Part shown: one piece after another, positions 1 through 11,937 of the stretch
Position numbering within the stretch: the first letter of the stretch is position 1
Layout: each line of letters begins with the position of its first letter
Assembly (NCBI GenBank): GCA_964017145.1
Contig: OZ024850.1
Location: forward strand, 2,147,618-2,211,617
From: Agrocybe praecox
Taxonomy: Eukaryota > Basidiomycota > Agaricomycetes > Agaricales > Agrocybaceae
DNA: 64,000 bases
Direction of reading: 5' to 3'
Made by a program: the position numbers and the translations under genes
Notes under the pieces: model-generated
What the model saw: the letters and a program-made list of their open reading frames with translations, nothing else
The model's database searches: none
What the model was told of the DNA's origin: nothing

Positions 1-1272
1 AATGCAATCAGTACCGTAAATAACCACCAGTAGAAGACGGAACATACATTGATCATCCAGTTGGAGACCTGGCTCATAGAGAGACCGGTAGCATGGCAGA
101 GCTGTTTCTTCTCTTCCTCGCTGGGGTAAGGGTGGTCAGAGTGACGATGAAGCCAAGCCTTGAGATAGTCGGTGGTCTCCTTGGGGAGCTTGCCACGTTT
201 GCGAGTGGGGCGGTCTACGAGGGCAGAGGAAGGCATTGACTGTGGTGAGCGGGACGGCGAGGAGACTGAGATATTTGGGGTAGCTGGACCCAAAGAAGGA
301 GAGTACTGATGAGGGTTTCCGGAGGGGAGGACAAAATCAGAGTTTGGGAAAGACCAGTCACTCTTTATCCCTGACAGAGACCTACGATCATGCTGTCCCG
401 AGATGCGAGCCGAGCCTGCAAACATGTGTGCCTGGGACATGGGGGCGCTAAAGGAAGCATGGCGTAAACCATCATCATACTTTACGGCCTGATTTGATAG
501 CTGACCCGGGGTGGAACTAGGGCGGACAATACCATTCGCTGACGAGTTTCCGTTCCAATTATCAGATTCGGAGTATGGGGAGAGCCCTGGAGTGCGAATA
601 TCTGGCGAATACGAAAAAGAGCTGGAAGACGGAGTAGTGCCATTTGACAAGTCATAGCCGTTGTTGTAGTTGAGATCTGTTGAAACTCGGGGACGACGAT
701 CTGAATCGTCGTTTGGTGGGAAAGTGTAAGACGAGAGACTCGACTGCGTGTTGGGAGTATAATTTTGACGCAAGTTAGTCGGAGGGTATGGCGCATGGCG
801 GAGGCGACTCTCTGAATGCAAAACAGGGAGTGAAGCGCGTCTGCCGTCACGGTAATTGTCCTCGAAAGTGGTAAAGATGGAGGGCAGCTGAACCTTTGAA
901 TGATCGACGCCAGCATCGATTGATGGTTTTTGATCTTCCCATTCCTCGCTGCCCTGTTTTTTGGGCAGAGGCGAGTCTGCTGGGGTCAAGGAACGCTTGT
1001 CATCCCTGCTGCTGTCAGTCTCTGCGGTAGATGCTGCTGAATGATTGGACATGCGCCGAGTGTCGTAGTCTGGACTGCAAAGGGGATGAGAAGGGAAGAA
1101 AAAAAGAAAAGGAAAAAAAAAACATACACTAGGGTGAAATCAGAGTCTTTTGTGCTGTGAACGATGAGCAAAGTGAAAAGAAAGATAACTGCAAAACTTA
1201 CAGAGCAAATTGCAGCTGTTCCACGTTATAGCTGTTGAGTTGGGAAAGTGGAGGGAGGTCTGCTGTCGGCAT
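1..1272 (-). CDS. TALE/KN-type homeobox transcription factor (3' end outside window)
   Basis: Probable DNA-binding transcription regulator. Exons read as 1272-1202, 1154-1128 and 1074-48; a GTATGT donor at 47 starts an intron that runs off the window. The visible part is 375 codons. It begins MPTADLPPLSQLNSY, continues through a Ser/Pro/Asn-rich stretch with no recognised domain, and ends in a homeodomain from about residue 320. That domain has the basic start RPTRKRGKLPKE, the TALE-type loop HSDHPYPSEEEKK and the recognition helix up to QVSNWMIN, where the intron interrupts it; ARRR-type residues should follow. The NPYP-like loop and NWxIN helix mark the TALE (Cup9/PBX-like) class. The start was chosen because the exon encoding NSYNVEQLQF is open only from this ATG and both junctions keep frame. 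Only about 150 bp separate it from the stop of the upstream gene. It could relate to fruiting or mating regulators, but that is inference. Confidence 0.85.
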
Positions 1273-1423
1273 TTAGACAGGGGCGGGCAGTTGTGTATTC
1301 TTTTTGAGGATGGACGGGTTGTATTTAAGTTGAATTGCAAAAATAGTGTGTGGGAATAAGATCGACCATCTAGGAACATACAAATCTCAGATCCAACTAA
1401 CAACTACGGTCATATTAAACAAA

Positions 1424-4213
1424 TCAAACCGAACCGTGTTGCTTAATGAACTCTAGCAAACCGACCGCCTTTCTCCGCTCCTTCTCCGTAATTCCCACAC
1501 CATCGAGCACAACCAGCGAGCCGCACCCTGAACTAATCAGCCCTCGGTACGCAAGTCGCCCCATGTATCGTCCATCCGGCAGATCCCGTCGGTATTTACT
1601 GTCCATCTCTTCCGTGCATGAAAGCACAGGCAAGTACCATCCCAGCGTACATGGATTCATCCTACGAAAAATCAGCAATTGCTCGATAGTACTCTCTCCC
1701 ACTCACCTAAAATCCAGCATCTCCAGCTCGGGCATCTTTAACACTGTACGGATCAACGGTTTCGTGTGTTTCAATCGACTCCCTATCACAGTCAACTTTT
1801 GCAGTCTCGTGAGCCCTTCCAGTCCCCGAACATCTTCCAGAAAGTTGTAGTTCAAGTTCAACACCCGCAAGTTGGGCAGCAGTCTCCCCATCCCCTCTGG
1901 CAGCTTGCTGAGTCGGCATCCAGCAACCTCCAAATACACCAAGTTGTAGCACGGTTCCACCAAGAAATCACTATCCAGCGCGTTTCCTACAACTCTGTCA
2001 ACAATTATCAATCTTCTCATTCTTAAAACCCATCTCACCAGAAAGGTACAACCGCTTCACATCGCGAACATCGCGGGTCAGCAGTCTGCTGTTTTAACTT
2101 TTGTGTTAGCACAATGACGATTTCGCTCTGCCCAACCCGACTTACAATCCCCGTCCACTCTGATTCCGCACGCTCAGGTTCTCCAGTCTAGTCAGTCGAT
2201 CCACATTCCCCAGTCCCCCGAGCCCATTGTTATCCGCGTATAGCGTGCGAAGGTTCACCATCCTCCCAACGTCCAGATTCTGCAGTCGATTGCCACTCAC
2301 ACGCAGAATCCGAAGCCGGCTCATGTTCCCGTCCACCTCTAGACTACCTCCCAGATTGTTCATATCTAAAATAATAAAATAATAAAAAAACGATAGCAAA
2401 AATGTTGCCGCATCAGTCCCATCCATGCACCATGTCCAACCGCTTTTTTGCTTACCCGAGTTTAACGCTATCAGCGATTGCAATGATGATAGTCCACGCA
2501 TAGTATGCACTCGATTCGAGCTGATATTGAGCATCTCCAATCGCGTCCTAATGTTCTCCATAGTTAGTTCATTAATAGACTATATAGCATAGCCGCAAAC
2601 GTACCATCGATACTCCCCGAAATCAACACTCTCGATCATATTTCCTTGTACGCTCAGTTTTACCAGCCCATCCATCCGCTGCAACCCATCCAAGCTCGCA
2701 ATCTTATTGTTATCGGCCCGCAATTCGCGAAGATGCCTCAAACATTCCAATTCTGAAACAGAACAACCGACCAAGGGGTTGGCCAAAAACTTCCATATCT
2801 CAATGAAATGGATGACCTACGTCTCAAAGATTCCACTTCATTATTACTGATGTCAAGGTTTTCAAGGTTCAGCAGGTGACCAAAAGACGTCAGTCCTGTA
2901 AGTCTGAAAACAAAAAGAAAAAAATGTTAATATCGGATCTAACCAAATAAAGCAAAAATATATACCGATTGTGAGCAACAGACAAAGTCCTCACACCTCC
3001 AGGGATCCCACTCAACCACGCCAAGTCGTTTTCATTCCTGAAGAGGAAAAAAAAAGGGTCGGTCATTTCTTCCATTCCGTAGAGCGAAGCGGGACGACAT
3101 ACAGATTGAGCGCATCCAACCTAGGCAAAAACTCCTTTAACCTCGCTACGCTCTCCAACTTCTTTCCATTCAGATCCACCGCAGCCAACTCCTCCCAGTG
3201 CGGCTCGAACGGCTGAGCGTCCGTGATCACCTCTACCAGTCTATCATGCGCGACGCCAAACGAACATTCCGTCAGGAACGTCGCGTTTGCCTTGTTGGTG
3301 TTGAAGAAGCCCTTCTCTTCCTCTTTCTGTCCTTGTCCTTGTTGCGCACTCCTTCCAGGCGAGATGCCGCCGCGCTGACTAAACGTCCGCGAGAAGACGC
3401 GCCGGGGGGAAGAAGAAGACTCTCTTGCTCTGGCACTCGTCGATGGCGCCTGTCGCGCCCCAAGAGGTTGCAACACCTCCGGACGTCCGGAACTGCTTAC
3501 CGTGACTTTCGACGGAGAATCATCCTCTGCGTCGTCCAAATCTATAGTAAAAAAACATGAATATGACATTGTTGCGACAGAGAAGAGGATCGAAGAATAA
3601 AAGAATATGCCTCACCAGAATCATCCTCCAATGCATCCATCATGTCTGCTATACGTTTTGACCGCACCGACTGCACACCGGCCCCGCCAGAAGCTATCAC
3701 AATGCCTAAATCCACACCAAACATCCAAAAAACAAATCAGAACACCGTCTATCACTTTAAGCATGGTAGACAAGGAAAGTAGACACAAGACAGACAGCAG
3801 CACCGATAGCTCGTCCGCATCGGTATAGTATAGCATGCATATCCCGAGCCAAGAACGAACGAACAAAAACGAACGAACTCCGAGCCAAAACGGCGCGAAG
3901 CCCAATCTTATCAGAAAGACTCGATAAAGTGACGTACATACCTTGTATAGGCCCATCCCGCTTCCCATCTGAGAAGCTGACCGAGCGAGGATGCGTATGC
4001 GCCGCACCATCCGTCGTTTTTCTCTGGTTAGGCGTTTTGTACCGGTACGAGTTGTTATTGTTGCTCGTGTTTTTCAACGCAGAGTTCGGCGTATTCCCGT
4101 TGCTCTTCAACGCGGACTTGATGACTGGCGTCGATTGCATTACGCCCGCGTTTCCTGGCGCCCGACTCGGGGTGCTGAAGGTGGTCACGACGGTTTGTTG
4201 GACCATAAGGAAT

Positions 4214-4244
<31 letters not shown>

Positions 4245-6821
4245 CCTGACCACCACCACTACCAGGAGGAGTAGTCGTCTTAATCTCCTGTGGTTGTTGT
4301 TGCTTATGGTGATTCCTACGGTGATGCCATCCTGGACTCGAAGCAGCAAGATGCGCCTCCGACATGGAGATATTGTTCCTCGACTCATCGAATTCCGAAT
4401 CGAAATCAATTTCGTTGATAACTTCCTGCTGTCGGTGAGGCTGTCTGGCCGTATCATGTTCGTCTTCCGAATCCGTAGTTTCGTCATCGTAATTATCCCC
4501 TACACCACCGGGTCCAGTTCCCTGGTCGGTTTCAACGCCGGTCATAAAGTTGACCACATGCGCAGAGACATCCGTGGAGAAATTGGATAACTCAATCTCC
4601 TCCTCGTCTTCCACTTCTTCCGTGTGCTCCGAGATCCTGCTCATTTCATCTACGAAAGGAACAACAGGCTGTGGTGGGCTGTTGTTCTCAAGAGGGAAAT
4701 CTTCAATGTCCATCGGCGAAGGCGGCCGCTCTCTGTCATCGATGAGCTGCTCAGCATTATGCCCAGACAGTTCATGGTCGGTCCTAGTATCATCCCGCAA
4801 GCTTTCGATGTCCCCAAAGGGATCATCGGAAAGCTCACTTCCTTGGCTATGACTTTTGTTGTGCCCAAAGCTTCCTCTGTGGCGCATGGTTGCCTTGGCC
4901 GTGTTCTTCACCCACCGCATCATGACTTTGTCGAACATCATGTCGCCGAAATGGTCAGGAAGAGAAGGGAGATCCGCTGGTGCAATTGTTCGTATGTGCG
5001 CTGGTCCTGGGTGCTTCACAAACGAAGGAGCGCTCCCTGCTGTGAGCGTGGTCCCAGATGCGGTACTAGATGATACGAAGCGATTTAGATCATCGTTCGT
5101 AGAAAGTCTGATAGATGGATAATTAGGTGCCAAGGACGAAGGTGGCCGAGGATTTTCTAAAGGACTATTTGTTGCAGAATGCGATGGTGTTGGTGGTAAT
5201 ACATTGGGTGTTGCAGGGAAATGGGTAATAATATTAATTATGGGTTGTTGTTCCTGAATAGATAGTCGAGATAAATTGTGTTCCAGATCTTTCTCTTCAC
5301 GACTAAGTCGTTTAGCATGTTTTCGAGGACTGGCACGAGATCGAGAAGTGTCATTAATGGTGCTTTTGGTCTTTGAGGATGACGAAGATCGTCGGTGTGT
5401 CGCAGAGAGTGAATGGCGACTTATGTCCTTGCCATCCTGAGTCACTGCTTTGACATTGGTAGAAAAAGAACGGCTGTCTGTATTGTCCTCGACATGTGTG
5501 GTTGCATGGGATAATTCTGAGTCGCCCGAGAACACACGCTTTTGACGCTTGACGTCACTCTTGATTTGATCCATAAGCGCTGCAGCCTTCTGACGATATG
5601 ACGAAGATGAATATTTGGAAGACTGTGAGTTAACAGTCCCAGATGTTGAAGGATTGTTGCTGATTTGTTCTGGTACCGAAAGGAATGACGGTCTGCGAGA
5701 GGATGCTACATGAAAGATATTCAATTGATACTTCTCCACCTAAGGTAGGGAAAGTTACCTGGAGGCGATCTCCGCTGCAGAATAGAATTATGTTCATGAG
5801 TTTGGTCGTGAGTGTCGTTATGAGAAATGGATGGTGAGTTGTTCTGGCCACTGGCGACTGTTGATATAGTCGAATAATCTCTGGCCTGCTTGATCTTCTC
5901 CATCAAAGAGCGAGATTCTCCGACATAGTCTTTACCAAAGATTTTAGGACGTGCGATAGTTGCGCGCAAGCCCGTATCTTCATGAAAAAGTTCGCTAGAA
6001 GGGCTGAGTTTAATACGCTTGGAACTGCGCATATGAGACATGGTGGCGGCTGTACCAGTCACTTCAGAAACGCGCGACAAGCCATTGCTGAAGCTGGTGG
6101 GCGTAGCAGTTGTGCCAGTGCCAGTGCCAGAAGGCGTATTAACTGCGATGGAGTCCACCAGTGCTGAAAGGTGCTCACGAGTGTAAGTGTCATATTGGAA
6201 TTGAAATAATCGCAGACGGGGATCGGTCGCTGGTGGTGCGGTTCTTGGGACAAAGGGTGGGTTTGGTGTGCTTTGGGCTTGAGGGTATGGGCCATTACTT
6301 GGTCCAGGGGTGCGAGAAGAAACATCCCGAGGCACGGAAAAAGTAAATTGGCATGCCAAACTTGCCTTGCGACCTTGGGCTGAATTTGTATTCGGTGTAT
6401 CCGTCTCCTCCCTTTCCGTATGATTTTCCTGCACTGGTGATTGACGTGAATGTGTTGACTGATTCGATCCAGATGCCTGAGGCTGAGTTTCTGGCGGAGA
6501 AGGAGGTTCGAACATTCTTTCGAGTGGCAGTGGCGTAAAGATATCTTTGACCAGGCCTTTCTTATTCCTCCCCGGAGTCTTGGGCATTATCGGCACGTTC
6601 TCTACATCTTCACGAACTAGAAAAGTTCCCGCTGCGTAGCCTCTGGTACCAGAAGGAGTCGTGTCCGGTTCGAAGTCGCCTGTTGTTTGGATTTGCGTAT
6701 TCAAAGGGGCGGTAAATGAAATGGATCGAGAGCCATAAGACTGATTGTTTTCCTCTTCCTCTTCCTCTGGCCACTCTTCTAGCAGTTCTTCTGTCTGCCA
6801 ACCTGGTACGGCGCTAGACAT
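1424..6821 (-). CDS. cdc11: Cdc11/Nud1-like spindle-pole-body scaffold of the septation (SIN/MEN) pathway
   Basis: Cdc11 (fission yeast) and Nud1 (budding yeast) anchor the septation or mitotic-exit kinase cascade at the spindle pole body. Upstream exons are 6821-5759, 5705-3942 and 3705-3616; several small LRR exons follow, down to the stop at 1424. The N-terminal third starts MSSAVPGWQTEELLEEW and is acidic, then long and disordered, with many Ser/Thr-Pro sites. A poly-Gln run lies near 4.2 kb. The conserved block KRIADMMDALEDDS precedes the LRR domain, which begins at EPHWEELAAVDLNGKKL and shows repeated LxxLxLxxN units such as NLRVLNLNYNFLEDV. The C-terminal cap ends GVGITEKERRKAVGLL, typical of the family. 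Acidic N-terminus, disordered middle and C-terminal LRRs match the family order. The intron at 3941-3706 is about 236 nt, four times the local norm. Exact boundaries of the smallest LRR exons are less certain. Confidence 0.88.
4213..4242 (-). repeat. CAG trinucleotide repeat encoding poly-Gln
   Basis: About nine consecutive CTG units on the plus strand (CAG in the gene's sense) encode a run of ten glutamines, preceded by GQG and followed by FLMVQQ, in the disordered region of the Cdc11-like protein. Uninterrupted CAG units are prone to length change. Confidence 0.9.
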
Positions 6822-9800
6822 CACGGGCAGTGGACAAGCAGATGAGTTGGTTTATTAATGACAATGCAGGTGTCTTGCCGCACGTTGAACTTGGCGTTGT
6901 TGGGCCTTGTTGAGACTAGACGCTGTCGTCAGGTGATCGCGAAGCCGTGGGAGTGATGGTATTTGGCAAAAGCTTTTTCAACCAAATAAGGACGCGTTTG
7001 CCGCAAATGATACCGCCCGGAATCGGACTGCAAGCAAACCACCACCTGCACACCAGCTCAAGCAGGCCGCTGATTCATATCTAATCACCGCTAATACATA
7101 ACTGGCACCGTCCGTATTCACAAGCCACCGCCGATCCAGGTCTGACTAAAAACCACTCCCGAAAAATGACAGGTTGATCCACTTTTGACTGTTCGGGAGT
7201 TGAACACTCGAGGAATTTCTATGCCCCATGCAACCTTTGGTACTTGGTCAATCTACTGCGCGCAGACCTTTTGCCGATGTCCAGCTCTATGATGAAATTT
7301 CAGGGCGCAAAGCTGGAACATCCGGTACGGTGCCTTGACAGTCGTAGTATTTACCAGGTGTTTCTCGCTTCAAATCGGCCTCGAGAAAACATACGCTTTG
7401 ACTTTCTAGACCCGAGGATGTTTGCGACGAGCTGATTCAAAAAAAAAAACCTATCTTTATCAGATGGTTCTTTGATGCGTACCCAGTCTTTGGAGCTTCT
7501 CTCTGTGGGATTGTGTAAACACATCCCGTTATAACAAGGTGGAATGGCTTTTTCTGCCAGCCAAATGTACCTCTGACGAACCAACTCGAAAGACTTTGAC
7601 ATGAAGGACATCTTCTTGTTGTTTAACTATAGCTCTGAATCGGTTTGGCTCGATGGAGCCATCTCCACACCAGCTTCAGCTAGACAAGTTGATGATGTTC
7701 GGCAACATCGCGACAAATAGTCTTTTCACAATCAGGTACATGCCTAACTTCATGATATCTCTTTTCGTACTCAAAAGTGAGCGTGATAGTGATTCATGAT
7801 GTACCATGGCTATCTAAGCGTCGACTAAGACTGACAATCTGATTCCCCCTGGTTCTCATACGTCTCTCACGAAACATGAACCATGTTAAATGACCATCTG
7901 GTGACTGGTCGTCATATAATTCTCATCATTTAATGCGCGCGTAGAAGGGTGTTCACAGAAGCGCGAGAACAGACATTATCATCCTAATTTCAGGTCCAAC
8001 TTACTTTCCGATCGTCAGCTTCAGTCAGCTTTGGTCGGCTCTTGCTGCTCTTTGACAGTCCTTCGGCGGTTTACTGGATTTTAAAATAACGACCGAACAT
8101 CTGTCTAATTCAAAATATCTGTGTTTCCTTCTCAGCTGCTCAATGATGTATACACCTTATGGACATCTTTTCCCTGGGTCCTGGCATTCGAGCAAAAATA
8201 ACCTTTCGCTTAAGCGACGTCAAAGAGTCTACACTACGAAAGCCAGAAATTTCACAATACACGCTCTTAATTTCGATCAAGGTCGGGGTTCGGGCAAACA
8301 CAATTTGGACATGGGCGGGCGCGTGAATGGCTCACGAACCTGTTTCTGATTGGAAACCGACGATATTTTACGACGCATCTGTTGCGCCGGTTTGGTCTGG
8401 TCGATCTTCATTAAGAAATCAGCGGCGGAACTCACATATTTTGAGGTGTACTAGGGAGTCCACAAAGTTGAACAACTTGAACTCTTCACAACGACGTCAA
8501 AATCACTGTCAAGACAACCAGCACAGCCTTGACCTACAAATCATGATCGATGATACTTCTCTTTCATAGAGGTGGGCGTTGATTTACGCATTCTGCTTAA
8601 AAGCTTCTGAATGTTGACCAACTGACACGGGCAGATCAAAGAAGTTGGCACTCAGTTGATGGTGGGCCAGGAAACATACATAGCCTCCTAGCGTCACCGT
8701 TCACAATTTCTTATACACAGTCCGTTGAATGACTTGAAAGCTCCAGCTCCAAGTGGTTATGGAGATACTAGTAAGCAAAAGGTATGGATCTTCATGTATC
8801 AACGAGCCAAGAAAGACTTTGTTCGCACCACAGGAACCTGATGCTAGTGGAAAGATGGGGATTTTTAGCATATGGTAAGCATTTGGAACTCGTTTCGATC
8901 GCCTGGCGCGCCATAGGTGAACCTATTGATTATCATCACCCCTATGAGATCGTCCGCAACTTTTTAAGTTCATTCGTGCATTAATATCGCTTATGAATGT
9001 GATTGCTAGGCCCCACGTAGAGACCCTCCCGGCTTTCGAAGTTTATCCACCAAGAAGCATAATGGAATCTGCCTCGTTGGACCAGTCGGGAGCGTCCATC
9101 ACCAAATGATAGGTACTCCCGCTCATTCGCAGTTAAATTGTGATCAAGAGAACCTACTAAAGAAACTGAAAAACCTCAGGCAACAACATCACTGCGATCA
9201 CCCCGGTACCCAGAATTAAGAACTGAAGCAGGAAGACTCGATCGTCTAAACACGGCGAAACGGAGCTTTGCAATGGCATTACCCATTATCTAGAGGTTTC
9301 TCCCACTGACGCTTGTTACATTTGTTCCATGCGCTTTTGTCCCAGCCCAAAACTTGATAGCAAAATGACAATGTATCTAAGTATATAACTGAATACATAG
9401 ATGTACCACCGAACTGTAGAGTTAGCAGCTAAAAAGCATTGATCATCTTGATGGGACATTTATCTTAGCGATGGGGGCCAGCTGATAACTAAATGATAAA
9501 GTCGTACCAAGGTATTTGCTTACATGAACGGAAGCTCAAAATAATGTTTGATCGTTTATGCGTTCCTAACAGTAAATTAACAGGACTTCTAAAATAGACA
9601 TGTCTAGGTGTGGGTGCTTTTTAGAGAAAAGACTATGCTACCTCAGCTGGCATTGTGTTTCATCATGATGCAAAAAGAAGTCAATGATACCAAACCACTA
9701 ATTATTCACACCGCTTGTCAGACGGTCCACCTATTCATAGTAATCCGCCACTGTTATGCATGAGATTTTTCTACCTTGTCATTTCAGCCCGAATGACCGA

Positions 9801-10023
9801 CCACTGATTCCCAACAAACCTCGATCGATGCCGCGGATTAAATGACTCAAAGTTCCTCTATTTTCGTCGAGAGTTAACCAGTTATCTAACTAAATGGCGA
9901 AACCAGAGAGCGCCGACGAGGCAAAGGGAGATAGGATAATGAATGATTGTATATACATAAGTATCGTGCGTACGGAGAGCAATGTCATTGATGTTGTATC
10001 TATGTATATATACAGATTGGATG
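6822..10023. other. Gene-poor interval of about 3.2 kb
   Basis: No exon chain with believable splice sites and no recognisable domain was found on either strand. Open frames are short (under 90 codons), overlap on opposite strands and lack codon regularity. The first part holds the upstream region of the Cdc11-like gene. The right end, near 9,950-10,020, is AT-rich with TATATA runs and is probably the 3' flank of the next minus-strand gene. No terminal repeats or transposase remnants were recognised by eye, but old degraded elements cannot be excluded. Confidence 0.5.
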
Positions 10024-10294
10024 CTATGATGATGATTCCAAAGTGATGCGAAATATGCTTGTGAGAGGAGTGCAGCGAGTGACCGAATGACCGAATGAAT
10101 GCGAGGAGAGAAAGAATCTATGGGGTATTACTGTTGAATAATATGGTAATTTTTGAGGGGGATGCGGCGTCAATGAATGTTGATATGGTGGATGTATGCA
10201 TGCGGAAAGAACTGAAAGCTTGAGATTTAGAAGTGAATGGAGGAGCACATGGAGGACGTCACGAACCGAAAAATGGCTGGATACAAATGAAAAG

Positions 10295-11061
10295 TCATAA
10301 ACAGGAATGGAGACTTTTGAGTCTCTTAGAATCTCGATTTTCAATGCGTCGGAGGAGATGATGGTGGAATTCGAACACACTAGGGTCGGCTTGAGAGTAT
10401 GACCCGGCACATGTGTCGTGCAGGTCACTTCTACCTGTCAGAATCCAAGGAGACGAGGATTGAGACGAACGCCGTGGCGGCGGCAAAGGCGGCCTTTTTG
10501 GTTTGGAAGCCTCATCAGAGTCGAGCGGCTGATGCTCGATGAGGGGAATGAATCCTGTAATTTTCTTGGTGGTATGCAACTTTTTGGCGCCGCGCAAGTC
10601 GGCCTTAGCTGAAGACATAGCACCGTGATTTGGAATAAGATTTTCGGCGAGGTGGATACTAGATTCTGTTTCGCGAGCAGAAAGAAAATCGGTTCCGAGT
10701 GTATCGCTGCTTGTGTTTTTAGAATTAAACATCTGGCGTGACCGCGGCTTTGGAGAGAAGGGTTTGAGAGGAGGAGCGCGATACATAAATGGCTCTTTGG
10801 CGCTAAAACTTGTTGATGCCAGCGCGTTAGGAGACTCTTTTGACAGTGGTGACATTTCAAAAAGTAAATCTGGTGAAGAACTGTAATCTTCTGTATGACG
10901 GCGTCGTTTTGGAATGTCTATGGGAGTAGTAGCCCTTGAACGTAAATGATGGGAAACTCGTTCGGGACTCGAAGACCACTCTGTAACGGGTCGGGGCTAA
11001 GTGAAACAAAAACATGACATGATAAATAACGCAAAAGAAAATAGATATCGCAGCATACCAT
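10295..11061 (-). CDS. Unknown Ser/Pro-rich basic protein
   Basis: No family recognised. The start ATG at 11061-11059 is the last codon of its exon. A 62-nt intron (11058-10997) follows and coding resumes at 10996 with PRPVTEWSSSPERVSHH. The protein has a basic patch (IPKRRRH, a possible nuclear signal), SP/TP dipeptides and a proline-basic segment (RPPLPPPRRS). In the simplest reading it ends at 10295 (about 235 residues). An alternative splice with a weak donor near 10437 would shift to another open frame ending at 10024, so the C-terminus is uncertain. Upstream there is a strong GTAAGT donor at about 11,230 and a TTTAG acceptor near 11,178 on the same strand, suggesting a spliced 5' untranslated leader. 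The gene is divergent from the Vip1-like gene. It could be a disordered nuclear regulator; that is only inference. Confidence 0.5.
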
Positions 11062-11937
11062 GGTGAAGAATAGATAAGCACAGGGGTCAAAGGCGTCGGT
11101 ATTTGTTTACCCCGCTTTCAAGCCCCTAAGAGTCCCTATTTCTGTTTCTTCAAAATGTAGACACCCTCACAGTCCTAAACAGTTTACATAAGAGTTTAGA
11201 AAGCATATGGCGGGGAAAAGAAAATACTTACCTGGCATGAGGCACGTTTTGAAATTTTACTGGCGTGGGGTATACAAATTGATGAGGAGACCGACGACGA
11301 CGACAAGAGCGAAGAATGTCGGGAAGGAGTGCAAAAGATCTGCTGGAAGTCTACGAAAAGAGGCAGCTGTGGGCGATGCAAAGGACTGACGGTGAAGAAA
11401 AAGAGGAAAGAACGAGGAGCAATTAGCAGGCAGGATGCACTGCACTATAAATGGATTTCGAGGAATTGAAATTTAACTCCGGGGTTTTGCTTCCGTTAGT
11501 CCCGTCCACGATCACGTGCGCAATCCACCAAGACTGGGGTTCCATTGTCTTATTTTCTCCAAGCCAGCTTTCATTCTACATAGGATTCTTCCATCCAACC
11601 TAAAAAAACTCCTCTTCTCTCTATTCAGAAAAAACCAACTAAAAATCTCATCGCACGAGCTTATCGGTCGCACTTGATAAGACGATAAAGAGATTGGAAA
11701 TACTCAGATAACGTCGCTTCTCCCATGCGCGGGAGCTACCGCTTGTACACTCGAGGATCATATGTTTTAAAATGTCTCTCTATGAAGAAAGCCTGCGGCG
11801 AAAACATGGAGAGGTGTACGCGGGATGAGCAAATAAGGAAAGTTCTCGAATAGGGGCTATGATGTCATGTGTTCGTCGTTATATCTTGGTTACATCCAGA
11901 GCCAGCCAGTTTCGCTCCATCTCTCTTTCATACCATC
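11062..11937. promoter_or_regulatory. Divergent intergenic region with probable spliced 5' leader
   Basis: This lies between the minus-strand unknown gene and the plus-strand RRM gene. The left part (to about 11,450) looks like untranslated leader of the minus gene: a GTAAGT donor near 11,230 pairs with a TTTAG acceptor near 11,178, and pyrimidine-rich sequence precedes it. A palindromic CACGTG-type site (ATCACGTGCG) lies at about 11,511. The rest has no supportable coding sequence. Confidence 0.45.

Noticed and set aside
1446..2026. Plus-strand frames of 134 and 86 codons
   Set aside because: Shadow frames on the opposite strand of the LRR exons of the Cdc11-like gene, whose frame is clearly the coding one.
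7351..7611. 86-codon minus-strand frame in the gene-poor interval
   Set aside because: No ATG start in a good context, no family and no splice partners; consistent with chance.
11207..11389. 60-codon plus-strand frame starting MAGKRKYLPG
   Set aside because: It overlaps a strong GTAAGT donor read on the minus strand and is better explained as leader of the minus-strand gene.
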